A stretch of DNA of 64,000 nucleotides from Methanooceanicella nereidis (GCF_021023085.1 NZ_PGCK01000001.1:124001-188000), one strand, 5' to 3'; positions 26,673 to 35,180 are shown, numbered from the stretch's first letter. Made by a program: numbers and translations. The notes: a model not told the origin generated them from the sequence alone.

Positions 26673-27446
26673 TTGAGGATGTTTTTAGCCGGCATCAATG
26701 AAAAAATAATAGATCCTTGCAGGATATGGGAACTCACGGGCATCACCAAACATCTGGGCGGTATAGGCGCTACAAAACGCCTTGCGGAGCTATGTGATAT
26801 TAAGCCGGGGCAGCGTGTGCTGGAGATAGGATGCGGCACAGGATATACGTCCTGCATGCTGGCAAAAAAATATCAGGCTAACATAGTCGCCATTGACATC
26901 AGCTCAAAGCTATTATGCCTTGCTAAAAAAAGGGCTGTTCGTGAGAACGTGGACGATAGAGTGATCTTTATTAATGCCGACGCCCGGACTTTGCCTCTGA
27001 AGGACTGCTCTTTCGACGTGGCTATAGCTGAATCGGTACTGACGCTCTGTGATAAAGAAAAAGTCCCGTCTGAGATATATCGTGTCTTGAAAGAGAACGG
27101 CCATTTTGGCCAGAATGAAGCGCTATACCTGAAACCTCCTTCCGGGGATCTTTCCGGCATAATTGATTCGTTCGGCATCCGTATCCTGAATGAGAGTGAG
27201 TGGAAAGAGATATTCAAAAACGCCGGATTTACATGCCAGTTTTCAAAAGTAAATGAGATCGACCTGCTGGAAGACTTTAAAAGTATCATCAAAGAATATG
27301 GTATCATAAAATATTTTTATGCAATTGTTAAAAGTTTTTTAGACCCCGAGATAGGGAGATTATTTTTCAATAAGAGATACCTGAACATCAGCATCAAGAA
27401 TCTTTCTTCTTTTGGCTACGGGCTTTTTGTTTACAAAAAAACATAA
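26673..27446 (+). CDS. class I SAM-dependent methyltransferase (family B, copy 2)
   Basis: The 257-residue protein is a paralogue of the gene at 20500. Shared landmarks are GITKHLGGIGATKRLAELCD, motif I VLEIGCGTGYTSCMLA, motif II VAIDISSK, the segment SVLTLCDKEKVPSEIYRVLK and the end FGYGLFVYKK. It lacks the C-terminal tail of copy 1. All SAM-binding features are intact; the substrate is unknown. Start: TTG at 26673, or ATG two codons later (26679); neither has a clear ribosome-binding site. It converges on the PAS-GAF gene. Confidence 0.86.
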   Translation: MRMFLAGINEKIIDPCRIWELTGITKHLGGIGATKRLAELCDIKPGQRVLEIGCGTGYTSCMLAKKYQANIVAIDISSKLLCLAKKRAVRENVDDRVIFINADARTLPLKDCSFDVAIAESVLTLCDKEKVPSEIYRVLKENGHFGQNEALYLKPPSGDLSGIIDSFGIRILNESEWKEIFKNAGFTCQFSKVNEIDLLEDFKSIIKEYGIIKYFYAIVKSFLDPEIGRLFFNKRYLNISIKNLSSFGYGLFVYKKT

Positions 27447-27469
27447 TATTAGAGCCTTTAAAAAAAGAT

Positions 27470-28432
27470 CTAGTCAATCCTGGTATTTCCGACCATTGTA
27501 GCAGCCTCGTCAGCCAGTCTGGACATGGTATTAATATCCTGTTCGGTAAATGTATGAGCAAACCGGGCGTATCCAAAGGATAGTGTGCCGACGAACCGGT
27601 CTTCGAAGATCATCGGCAATACGGCTATCGACCTGATCTGTAATTTATTTATTATCTCCCTGTCGGTTCCAGACATCGGGAAATTATGGGTCTCTTCGAT
27701 CATTATCGGCTTTCCAGTCTCCATCACCTTTTGCGCGAACATTTTCCTCCTATCGTCCCGGTAGAGCTTTAGCTCAAGCCCTTTTAATGCGGATTCCTCT
27801 GTGCCGGCTGCCGATAACAGCTTAAACATTTTAGAATCCTCGTCGTATAGTATTATCATAGAGACATCCGCGCCCATCATGTATGGGTAGGTATCGGATA
27901 TGGCCCTTGCAAGCTCATGAAGTTCCTTTGATACGACCTTTTTCAGCCCTTTAGCTTTTTTCTCGATCGGTGTGACGGCAGCCGTAATGTCCCGGATCAG
28001 CACCATGCTCGAGATCATAACGCCTTTTTCATCGAGCACCGGAGAGCCGCTATAGCTGCCGGTAAACCCTGCGTCCGAATAGTGCCTGCTCACGCGCAGC
28101 ACCTGATTGGAGAATGTCTCTCCCCTCATTGCCCGGGACGAGGGCCAGTCTTCAAAAGGCACGGGGCTGCCGTCAGGATAATTCACGTCAAAAAGGTTCC
28201 TGTAGTCTTTCAATGCCCGCCTCGACTCTTCCATTGACTTGAAGCCGTGCATCCTTAATGCTGCCGGGTTCATAAATATGATATTACCTGCAAGGTCAGT
28301 CACACATAGGCCGTCGACCATGTTCCGGATGATAGCTTCATATTTTTTCTCCGATACCTCGCATTCCCGTAATTTTTTCTCCAGGTCATTTTCTCCGGTC
28401 TTTTTTTCTTTTTTTAAAAACTCATACCTCAT
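27470..28432 (-). CDS. PAS-GAF sensor protein without a kinase domain
   Basis: The 320-residue protein has an N-terminal charged helix, a PAS domain (about 30-155; NMVDGLCVTDLAGNIIFMN) and a GAF domain (about 170-318; MGADVSMIILYDEDSKMFKL ending with FGTLSFGY-like strands and a final helix). Both domains bind small ligands or cofactors. There is no H-box, ATP-binding part, GGDEF or other output module, and the frame ends cleanly after the last GAF helix. It may pass a signal through contacts with one of the orphan kinases, or its output part may have been lost. No cysteine or histidine pattern points to a heme or bilin ligand. Confidence 0.85.
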   Translation of the reverse strand: MRYEFLKKEKKTGENDLEKKLRECEVSEKKYEAIIRNMVDGLCVTDLAGNIIFMNPAALRMHGFKSMEESRRALKDYRNLFDVNYPDGSPVPFEDWPSSRAMRGETFSNQVLRVSRHYSDAGFTGSYSGSPVLDEKGVMISSMVLIRDITAAVTPIEKKAKGLKKVVSKELHELARAISDTYPYMMGADVSMIILYDEDSKMFKLLSAAGTEESALKGLELKLYRDDRRKMFAQKVMETGKPIMIEETHNFPMSGTDREIINKLQIRSIAVLPMIFEDRFVGTLSFGYARFAHTFTEQDINTMSRLADEAATMVGNTRID

Positions 28433-28677
28433 ATAGCAGCCCCCGTGTAGAAATAAGGTCTATTAACTGTTGTTTTTTCCACATTTATTTAAATTTGACC
28501 GATTTTTTACTTGTCGACCTTAATAATGTAAAATTTAAAAAACAAACATGCCAACGGGAGATCGGCCATATCCTATAAAATGGACATTAGAGACATATAG
28601 CCATACAAAAAAGATCGGAGAATGATAATGCTCATATTACCCGGGTTAAATTATATTAGATATGAGCATCCATACCT

Positions 28678-29325
28678 TTGCTCACAAATATCTGGATGCA
28701 TGATAGAATTCCCGGACCTTTAAAAAATGATCGGACTGAGATAGAAGATGCGGCGATAAGAGGCGTATCGTCTAAAGAAAAAATATTACCGGGCTTGAAA
28801 CATGTCAGGGATTATCTGGACGGGCTGTCTTTCAGGCAGGTATTATGGCTGATACCGGTACTTTTCATAATTCACGATATTGAAGAGACACCCACTATTG
28901 CCTCATATTCTCAGGCCTTGAGTGAAAGGCTCGGCTTTTTAAACATTCAGCCATTCACGAATGAGCAGGCCATATTCGCCATGGTTTTACTGATCGCCAT
29001 AGTGCTGGCCCTCACCTATATGTTTGCCGGTAGTCCGAAAAACGGCATAGGAATGATCATACTGTTATCCATTCAATGCCTGATTTTTGTAAACGCCATC
29101 ACACACATATTGTCCGCGATATATTTGATGGATTATACTTCAGGACTTGTCACCGCGATCATGATAAACATACCGTTCTCGATATATCTTTTTAACAGAG
29201 CGCTGAAGGAAGGGCGGATCGATGGGAAAAGATTTGCATGTTCCTTTATCATTGGATCGGTCATGTACCTGCCATCGGTCGTTATCGGCATTAAGGCCGG
29301 AGAGATAATTGCTAGCCTGGTATGA
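28678..29325 (+). CDS. HXXEE-domain membrane protein
   Basis: The 215-residue protein has a soluble N-terminus of about 50 residues, then five or six membrane helices. At the start of the first helix is IPVLFIIHDIEETPTIA, which contains the H-x-x-E-E motif that defines a family of small bacterial and archaeal membrane proteins (residues 65-69). A second conserved part is NAITHILSAIYLMDYTSGLV. The conserved His/Glu residues suggest metal binding or an enzymatic role in the membrane, which is unproven. The start is uncertain: TTG at 28678 or ATG at 28696; no ribosome-binding site is clear. Confidence 0.8.
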   Translation: MLTNIWMHDRIPGPLKNDRTEIEDAAIRGVSSKEKILPGLKHVRDYLDGLSFRQVLWLIPVLFIIHDIEETPTIASYSQALSERLGFLNIQPFTNEQAIFAMVLLIAIVLALTYMFAGSPKNGIGMIILLSIQCLIFVNAITHILSAIYLMDYTSGLVTAIMINIPFSIYLFNRALKEGRIDGKRFACSFIIGSVMYLPSVVIGIKAGEIIASLV

Positions 29326-29399
29326 TCTACCATAAGGACACAATACGAAACTTTATATTCCTGACCATCGACTAAATGTCAGTTTCAGGAGGCGATCAA

Positions 29400-29735
29400 T
29401 TGGAAGGGATGATAGATATGCACGGCGAGGAGCTTAACCAGCGTTTAGACAGGCTCATCATTAAGCTCGAGAAAGTGAGCATATTACTGGAAGAGGCAAA
29501 GGTCGACCCGAATATTTTGATGGAGCTGGACCCCGGATCAAATAACGAGTTATCAGTGTGCCTGTCCGAGTACGACGAGTTCCTGGAACATTTAAAAGAG
29601 CTTACTGAAGAGACGGTAGACGAGATGTTCTATCTTATTTCGGGAGAAAGCGAAAATATATGCTGCTGTGAAGGCGAGGATGATGACGCCGATATCGATC
29701 GTGAAGAAGATGACATAGATGATGAAGACTGGTAG
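29400..29735 (+). CDS. hypothetical acidic protein with C-terminal Cys cluster
   Basis: The 111-residue product is a coiled-coil-like helix pair (HGEELNQRLDRLIIKLEKV and following) and a very acidic tail with three consecutive cysteines (ENICCCEGEDDD) ending DDIDDEDW. I recognise no family; acidic tails of this kind can bind basic proteins or metals. TTG at 29400 lies seven bases after a perfect AGGAGG (29387-29392), whereas the ATG at 29376 has no ribosome-binding site, so I took the TTG. The gene stands alone, followed by the convergent EEP-family gene. Confidence 0.65.
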   Translation: MEGMIDMHGEELNQRLDRLIIKLEKVSILLEEAKVDPNILMELDPGSNNELSVCLSEYDEFLEHLKELTEETVDEMFYLISGESENICCCEGEDDDADIDREEDDIDDEDW

Positions 29736-29832
29736 CTGCCGTTATTGTGCCCGTGTTAATTAATCCGTTCCGGATCGTTGTCTTTATCCGCCGTACCCGT
29801 CCTTACGTTTGAGCCGTTGAGACGAAATATCG

Positions 29833-30663
29833 TCATTTGGACATTTTTGGGTCGAAAACTGCTTCTATAGGCGAATGTTCGCTCAGGCCCGCTTTTCTCA
29901 GATCATGGAGGTACCTGCATTCCAGCGGGTTCAAGGACTTCGATGCCAGCACATGGTCATATCGTCTGCCTATGCGCCTGCCGTTCAGCTTTTCATAAAA
30001 GCTGAAATCATTTTTATCATAACCGTTCACATGTCGGAAGACGTCATGAAGGTCAAACTTCGCGAGGCCTTCCAGAATATTACGTTCGGCGCTATCCCAT
30101 CTCTGGCCTCGATATTTTTCCAGTACGACCTCGCCGTCGCGTTTCCGCTTCTGTCCCCATGTCACGATGGTACCGTCGGACAGCTCTTCCTGCGGAGTGT
30201 TAAAGTCGCCGCACAATATCCTCGGATACTTTGACTCGGCGGCAAGCCCCTTATAGATGCCTTCAAGGGTCTGGTACTTTTTCCATTCGCTGTTTTTTAC
30301 CGGGGGAATATGCGCAGTGTGTACGAGTATGTCGCCCCAGGGCCCTATAAAAAAGCACGATAGCACCTTTTCTGGCCATGGAACGTCAAAATATTCCGGA
30401 TAGCTGATAAGCGGCCATTTGCTGGCAAGTATCTCGCCGATACTTCTGCTCATAAGCCTCGTGCGGTACTTTACGAACTGAAAGCTGTCAATGATGCTAA
30501 AATAGCCGTGGTGTTCAAGCTCTGCCCTGTATTTTGGGGCCGATCCTGCGGTGACGTCCTGAAACGCGATGATATCCGGGGCCCTTCCGCAAATGGCCTC
30601 GACCTGAGAGGATGCGCGGTCGCCTATGCCGCTCATGACGTTCCAGGATATTAATCGCATCAT
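29833..30663 (-). CDS. endonuclease/exonuclease/phosphatase (EEP) family protein
   Basis: The 276-residue protein has the DNase I-like fold motifs in order: LISWNV with its catalytic Asn (4-9), AFQDV (Gln in place of the usual Glu at the metal site, 34-38), HTAHIPP (about 116-122), CGDFNTP (about 151-157) and the C-terminal pair RRYDHVLAS and SEHSPIEAVF (catalytic His). Family members cut phosphodiester bonds in abasic DNA, nucleic acids or inositol phosphates. The change of E to Q in the QDV motif may alter metal binding. It is closest in layout to ExoIII-type AP endonucleases, but the substrate is unproven. Start ATG at 30663 or the next codon. Confidence 0.85.
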   Translation of the reverse strand: MMRLISWNVMSGIGDRASSQVEAICGRAPDIIAFQDVTAGSAPKYRAELEHHGYFSIIDSFQFVKYRTRLMSRSIGEILASKWPLISYPEYFDVPWPEKVLSCFFIGPWGDILVHTAHIPPVKNSEWKKYQTLEGIYKGLAAESKYPRILCGDFNTPQEELSDGTIVTWGQKRKRDGEVVLEKYRGQRWDSAERNILEGLAKFDLHDVFRHVNGYDKNDFSFYEKLNGRRIGRRYDHVLASKSLNPLECRYLHDLRKAGLSEHSPIEAVFDPKMSK

Positions 30664-30808
30664 TAGCCTCCGCTTAAAGTGTATGGTCTTGATATATGAG
30701 ACTTTATCGCCTATAAAGTTATAGACTATGATATATAAGCGATATGATACTAAAAAAGGTTTTTTAATCTCATAAAGTCGAAGATATCAGGCCTTTACCG
30801 GCATCCGA

Positions 30809-31195
30809 TCATACGTCGACCTGGATACTGTCCCCATTTATCCTGACCGCATAAGTCTTTAAGCCATATACCTTGATATGCGACATCAGGCTCTCTATCC
30901 ATTTCCGGTAATTACGCTCGTTCTCGGGAAGCTCCTCCGCCACATAATAAAAGGGTATAGGTCCGCTCAGCGCCTCGCCGGACTTAATGTCAAACTGGGA
31001 ACTATGCATGGGGCATGTCAGGATATAACCCCTGAGAGAGCCTTTTTCGAGAGGCGCGTTCATGTGCCCGCATCGTCTTTCGACTGCGTATATGGTCCCT
31101 TCATAATTGCACAATACGATCTCTTTCCCGTTCACTTCGACATATTTCATGCCGCCGGGTGCGATGTCATTTACCTTTGCCACATCCACGAACAT
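30809..31195 (-). CDS. Rieske [2Fe-2S] protein, last gene of redox operon
   Basis: The 128-residue protein has a Rieske cluster site: C42 and H44 in RRCGHMNAPLE, and C61 and H64 in TCPMHSSQFD. Two Cys and two His bind the [2Fe-2S] centre, as in Rieske-type ferredoxins. After the cluster there is a helical insert (about 80-105) and a short beta end. No membrane segment is present, so it is a soluble electron carrier. The ATG at 31195 follows the stop codon of the FTR-like gene by one base; an in-frame GTG at 31204 overlaps that gene. It ends a four-gene operon starting at 32096, which also has a second Rieske protein. Confidence 0.87.
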   Translation of the reverse strand: MFVDVAKVNDIAPGGMKYVEVNGKEIVLCNYEGTIYAVERRCGHMNAPLEKGSLRGYILTCPMHSSQFDIKSGEALSGPIPFYYVAEELPENERNYRKWIESLMSHIKVYGLKTYAVRINGDSIQVDV

Positions 31196-31196
31196 G

Positions 31197-31532
31197 TCAA
31201 TCACGCTTCAATTCGCTCAACGGGATCTGCCTGAGCCTGTCCGGGTCGGTAACGTCCTTATGCACGTATAGCCCGCACCAGCACCGCTTCATGGCGTCAA
31301 AGTGTTCCCTGTGGAACGGAATGCATGGACAGACTATCTTCATATTGTACTCCCTGCTTTTTTTCAGTCCCTGACAGGGACAGTACGGTATTCCGTGCTT
31401 TTTTTCCAGCTTTACTTCCTGCTCGAGTAAGAAATCTACAAGCTCCTCGTCCGGGCTGAATTTATATCCAAGAGGGTCTATTATCTTTTCAAAAAGATAC
31501 CTGAGAGCCTTTTTTCTTGAGTCGACGTTCAT
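31197..31532 (-). CDS. ferredoxin:thioredoxin reductase catalytic-subunit-like protein
   Basis: The 111-residue protein has the six cysteines of the FTR catalytic subunit: CPC at 51-53, CPC at 68-70 and CWC at 84-86. In FTR, four of them bind a [4Fe-4S] cluster and two form the disulfide that is reduced with electrons from ferredoxin, then passed to a thioredoxin-like protein. Two differences stand out: the gap before the last pair is 13 residues, longer than the usual 7-8, and the CHC histidine is Trp, so a nearby His (74 or 77) may serve. It starts one base after the stop of the glutaredoxin gene. Methanogens have related ferredoxin:disulfide reductases, so it probably reduces the glutaredoxin encoded next to it. 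Confidence 0.85.
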   Translation of the reverse strand: MNVDSRKKALRYLFEKIIDPLGYKFSPDEELVDFLLEQEVKLEKKHGIPYCPCQGLKKSREYNMKIVCPCIPFHREHFDAMKRCWCGLYVHKDVTDPDRLRQIPLSELKRD

Positions 31533-31533
31533 G

Positions 31534-31803
31534 TCATTTCCTTACGCCCGCTTTTAATCCCAGCAGTTCCTCATATTTCTCAGGGTCGTAACCGACGACC
31601 ACATCCCCGTTTATCTTTACCAGAGGGAAGTTCGCATCACTGCTTAGCTCTGACATTTCCCTGTCAAGCCGTTCCTGCTCGTCCTCCCCGGCAAGGTCAT
31701 AATCGACGAAATCGAAAGGGATGCTATGCTCGCTAAAAAATTTTTTTGTTTTCCTGCACCACGGGCAGGTGCTCAGCGTATACATGAAAACTTTCTTCAT
31801 CAT
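31534..31803 (-). CDS. glutaredoxin / NrdH-like redoxin
   Basis: The 89-residue protein has the thioredoxin fold with the active site STCPWCRKTK (C13, C16) directly after the first strand, and the cis-Pro segment NFPLVKINGDVVVGYD. It exchanges disulfides with target proteins. Its ATG overlaps the end of the upstream Rieske gene by four bases (ATGA-type overlap), and the FTR-like gene follows one base after its stop, so expression is coupled. In this setting it is the likely disulfide partner of the FTR-like reductase. Confidence 0.9.
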   Translation of the reverse strand: MMKKVFMYTLSTCPWCRKTKKFFSEHSIPFDFVDYDLAGEDEQERLDREMSELSSDANFPLVKINGDVVVGYDPEKYEELLGLKAGVRK

Positions 31804-32096
31804 CCACCTCCATCGATCCGGATGAATATTTTTCCTTCCGATATTTTTAGCGGATAGGTATGTACCCTGATCTCCTTCGCACTCAAGAATTCCCCGGTCC
31901 TGATGTCGTACTTCCAGTTATGGCAGGGGCATATTAATGTAAAGCCGTCTATTTCCCCTCCGGCGAGTGTGCATCCCATATGAGCGCATCTATTTGATAT
32001 CGCATACACTTTCCCGGCCTTTTTGATCAGAAGGACAGGCATACCTTTTGGAAATACGGCTTCTACGCTGCTCTCGGCCAGCCCGCCTTCTTCCAT
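31800..32096 (-). CDS. Rieske [2Fe-2S] ferredoxin, first gene of redox operon
   Basis: The 98-residue soluble protein has the Rieske site C37/H39 (NRCAHMGCTL) and C56/H59 (ICPCHNWKYD) in a beta-sandwich of the Rieske ferredoxin type. It begins an operon that continues with glutaredoxin, an FTR-like subunit and another Rieske protein. It could deliver electrons to the FTR-like protein in place of a [4Fe-4S] ferredoxin; that link is inferred from gene order. No TATA box stands out in the 230 bases upstream, but the run TTTATAAAATTAATTAAATT at about 32176-32195 is very A+T-rich. Confidence 0.88.
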   Translation of the reverse strand: MEEGGLAESSVEAVFPKGMPVLLIKKAGKVYAISNRCAHMGCTLAGGEIDGFTLICPCHNWKYDIRTGEFLSAKEIRVHTYPLKISEGKIFIRIDGGG

Positions 32097-32330
32097 AGTA
32101 AATATCCATGAAGATTCAGGGATTTCAAGACCTCCGGAACATAAACTGGGACATAAGATCTTATACAGTATTAATATTTATAAAATTAATTAAATTTAAA
32201 TTACATATATGGACGTTAACTGTTTAATATCCGTGATCTCGAGCGGCATGGCCCAGGCCGGGAAAGATATCAGGGTCCCGATCTACAGTTTAAGCCACTG
32301 TCGGAAAATAAAAAATCAAGGACGTTCACC

Positions 32331-33059
32331 TCAAAGGATGAACGGGTTCGAGTAAGTATATCCCTCGATCACTATGTTGCTTGACGACAGGGGAGAATTA
32401 AGGTCGACGATAGTCACGCTATTATATCCTTTGATCTCGGCCCTGACCGTATATCTCCCGAACGGGACTTTTTCAAAGTAATATTTTCCGATAAGTAAAG
32501 TCCTGCCATCGCTGGATAGCTGAGGATTGTCCGGCAGCGAGATCAATTTGCCATCCTGCCACAGAGTAACGTTCGCATTGGGGACTTCCTTGCCCCTTGA
32601 ATCGTAAACTGTCCCCATGATAGAGCCGATGCTATTCGGGTCCATAAGATAAGGCGGCAGAGGAGTGGGTGTCCCGGTAGACATAAAGTTAATGCCTTGA
32701 AGTGAAAAGAAACCGAGTAAAGCATATCCTAACAGAGCGGTGATCGCGATGATCAGCAGCACCATTCCTATGATCAGCAGGCTTCTATCTACCAGGCGGT
32801 AAAACTTTTTTTCCCGTGTATCTATCTCTGGTTCAAAGCGTATCCTGTGCAGGTCGCTAAGGTCACTGATATTGCTTGTCTTGCTTATTACCGAGTCTAT
32901 GGTCGGTTTCTTGGTCGCGACCGCTTTTTTGACACATGACCGGCATATGAGCCTATCGTTGAATTTTATCGAACATGATGAACATACAGGTTTGCCGCAC
33001 CTTGAGCAGGTGCCCGCTGCATCATCTTCAGGATGAATATAGCATTTGGTCAACACCAT
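32331..33059 (-). CDS. zinc-finger / TM / carboxypeptidase-regulatory-like protein
   Basis: The 242-residue product has three zones. Residues 1-45 hold a zinc-binding module with eight Cys/His positions (CYIHPEDDAAGTCSRCGKPV then CSSC and LICRSC), similar to a B-box or RanBP2-type finger. A membrane helix lies at about 96-122 and is preceded by a basic segment, so the finger stays in the cytoplasm. Outside the cell follow a Thr/Pro linker and a beta sandwich of the carboxypeptidase-regulatory type (GTVYDSRGKEVPNANVTL onward). This joins an inner zinc module to an outer domain. The start could be ATG at 33059 or the GTG/TTG right after it; GGGGGT precedes all of them. Confidence 0.78.
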   Translation of the reverse strand: MVLTKCYIHPEDDAAGTCSRCGKPVCSSCSIKFNDRLICRSCVKKAVATKKPTIDSVISKTSNISDLSDLHRIRFEPEIDTREKKFYRLVDRSLLIIGMVLLIIAITALLGYALLGFFSLQGINFMSTGTPTPLPPYLMDPNSIGSIMGTVYDSRGKEVPNANVTLWQDGKLISLPDNPQLSSDGRTLLIGKYYFEKVPFGRYTVRAEIKGYNSVTIVDLNSPLSSSNIVIEGYTYSNPFIL

Positions 33060-33068
33060 TACCCCCAC

Positions 33069-33541
33069 TGATCCCGGTGTTAAGGATCAACAATTAAGTT
33101 GGTAGAATTTGAAGGTATATTAAGTTATGTTTGATGAACTAGTAAATATTCAAAAGGTCGTTCAGCAGTTATTTAGTGGTAAATTGGTTAATATGTTAAA
33201 TTTTTACAGAAATAAATATATTGAGACATAAATTGTCAATAAAAATATCTTATCGGTCGGGGATATTAATAAGCGGGTAGATCTATCCATTATTGTAACG
33301 GCACATTTTTTATAATGCCTGGTCGGCACATATTTGAAAAAGCCATAATAAGGCAGATAATGGTGAGAAACGTCAGTGACGCCTTAAAAAGTAGATCAAC
33401 GTAGTATAAACGGCAATATACCGATAAAAAGCTTCGACTATGCTTATCTAGTAATTAATATACTATCATTATTATCATACATAAAAATTTATAATAGATA
33501 CTGTCTAATAAGAATTCTAATTTAGAAGGGAAGTGTACTAG
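33069..33541. other. long intergenic region
   Basis: No gene or clear hairpin is seen. The sequence is A+T-rich, with several TATA-like tracts toward the right end (33440-33500) that may be the promoter of the histidine kinase gene. Confidence 0.3.
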
Positions 33542-33565
33542 ATCATAAAAGATAGAATTATCACC

Positions 33566-35011
33566 TTGTTCTCGAGCATACTGGTCATATGCGGATTTTT
33601 CATGTTAAGCGATTATAACTACGTAATGTTCCACATGACTGTAGAATTGATCATTGTGATCGTGGCATCAATGATCTTCGTGATCACCTGGTATTCTCGA
33701 AAATTCATCAACAACGATTATTTTTTGATCATAGGCATTGCGTTTTTATTTGCCGGCATACTGGATTTCATACATTTGCTTACATATAAGGGAATGAACA
33801 TTCTGATCGGGTATGGCACGAACCTTCCTACACAGTTATGGGTCGCGGGAAGGTACCTTGAGAGCCTCTCGTTCATATTCGCGGCGTTCATGATCAATAG
33901 AAAGCTTAACGGCAAGACTATCTTTTTTGGCTATTCACTTATAACCATCTTCCTGCTATTAAGCATATTTTACTGGGGGATATTCCCGCAATGCTATATA
34001 GAAGGGGAAGGCCTGACGAGATTTAAGATATACAGCGAATATGTGATAATAACGTTACTTGGCGCTTCAATGGCCCTATTATATGCGAACAGGAAGAGCT
34101 TTGACGATAGCATGGTAAAGCTCATGATGCTTGCGCTATTTGCGAGCATTGTAGGAGAGCTGTTTTTTACTGTATATAGAGGGCCATACGATATTGAGAA
34201 TTTTTTGGGACATATTTTTAGGCTTATATCGTTTGGGCTTATCTTCAACGCTATCATCGTGACAGCTCTCGAAAAACCGTACAATATCATATTCAGGGAC
34301 CTAAAAAAGAGCGAACGGGACTTAAAGGATGCGAAGGCTCAGGCCGAGCTATATACTGACCTGATGTCGCATGATATCAATAACGTTAACCAGGAGCTCA
34401 TCGGATACCTGGAATTGTCGCTTCAATCAGATAAGATCGGAGGAGAGGAGAGAGAATATGTCAAAAGGTCGCTTGATTCCGTTAAAAAAAGCACGTTGCT
34501 CATAGATAACGTAAATAAGATAAGGAAGGTTAAAACAAGCAAGCATGAGAGCATCCCTGTGGATTTGGACGCTGCTGTTCGCGATGTCATATCAAGGTAC
34601 TCGCACATGCAGGGGAATAGTGTCACTATAAATTATACGCCTGTTCCGGGAGCGATGGTAATGGCAGGCGATCTGATCATGGATGCCATATCCAACATTG
34701 TGGAAAACTCGATAAAGCATAATAACGGCCGCGTGACAATATGGATAGGCGTCAAAAAGACTAAAACGTCAAAAAAGGATTGTTATGAGATCGCCATCGA
34801 GGATGACGGCCGCGGGATACCCGATGATACGAAAGACAAGATTTTTAACAGGTCATGGAGAGGGGAGACCCGTGCGAAAGGCAGCGGGCTCGGATTATAT
34901 CTGGTAAAAACGCTCGTCGATAGCTATAACGGAAAAATATCGGTGGAGGATAGGATCAAAGGAGACCATACGAAAGGGGTCAGGTTCATAATAAGATTAC
35001 CAGCGGCTTAG
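33566..35011 (+). CDS. MASE3-type membrane histidine kinase
   Basis: The 481-residue protein has about seven membrane helices, with the MASE3 signature FAGILDFIHLLTYKGMNI followed by QLWVAGRYLESLSF (about residues 55-105), then a short linker and a kinase core: H269 in LMSHDINNVNQ, N-box NIVENSIKHN, G1 box DDGRGIPDD and G2 box GSGLGLYLVKTLVD. It lacks the PAS domain of its relatives. The TTG at 33566 is the first usual start, but the frame is open upstream to a TAG at 33539 and encodes IIKDRIIT, which would complete the n-region of the first helix, so the real start may be an ATC or ATA at 33542 or 33545. No partner response regulator is near. Confidence 0.9.
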   Translation: MFSSILVICGFFMLSDYNYVMFHMTVELIIVIVASMIFVITWYSRKFINNDYFLIIGIAFLFAGILDFIHLLTYKGMNILIGYGTNLPTQLWVAGRYLESLSFIFAAFMINRKLNGKTIFFGYSLITIFLLLSIFYWGIFPQCYIEGEGLTRFKIYSEYVIITLLGASMALLYANRKSFDDSMVKLMMLALFASIVGELFFTVYRGPYDIENFLGHIFRLISFGLIFNAIIVTALEKPYNIIFRDLKKSERDLKDAKAQAELYTDLMSHDINNVNQELIGYLELSLQSDKIGGEEREYVKRSLDSVKKSTLLIDNVNKIRKVKTSKHESIPVDLDAAVRDVISRYSHMQGNSVTINYTPVPGAMVMAGDLIMDAISNIVENSIKHNNGRVTIWIGVKKTKTSKKDCYEIAIEDDGRGIPDDTKDKIFNRSWRGETRAKGSGLGLYLVKTLVDSYNGKISVEDRIKGDHTKGVRFIIRLPAA

Positions 35012-35180
35012 CAGCGATTATTTCCGATAGTCTAAGTGTCGATCAAAGATTTTTTGTCGGACTATATTTTCAGGCATTTTTTAAAATTATGGTATTGTCT
35101 GGCGTTTTTTCTGAACGGTATTTTTCATTTTATCCCTAAAAGTAGAAATTTTTACTGCCCGAAGTAAGCGATAGAAACCT

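Noticed and set aside
32210-32356. 48-codon plus-strand frame with an ATG after an A+T-rich promoter-like region
   Set aside because: No ribosome-binding site, no known motif, and it overlaps the end of the zinc-finger gene.
33533-33541. Pyrrolysine read at TAG near the kinase start
   Set aside because: The GTG lies too close to any ribosome-binding site and no pyl gene is visible in the window; kept only as an alternative in the findings.
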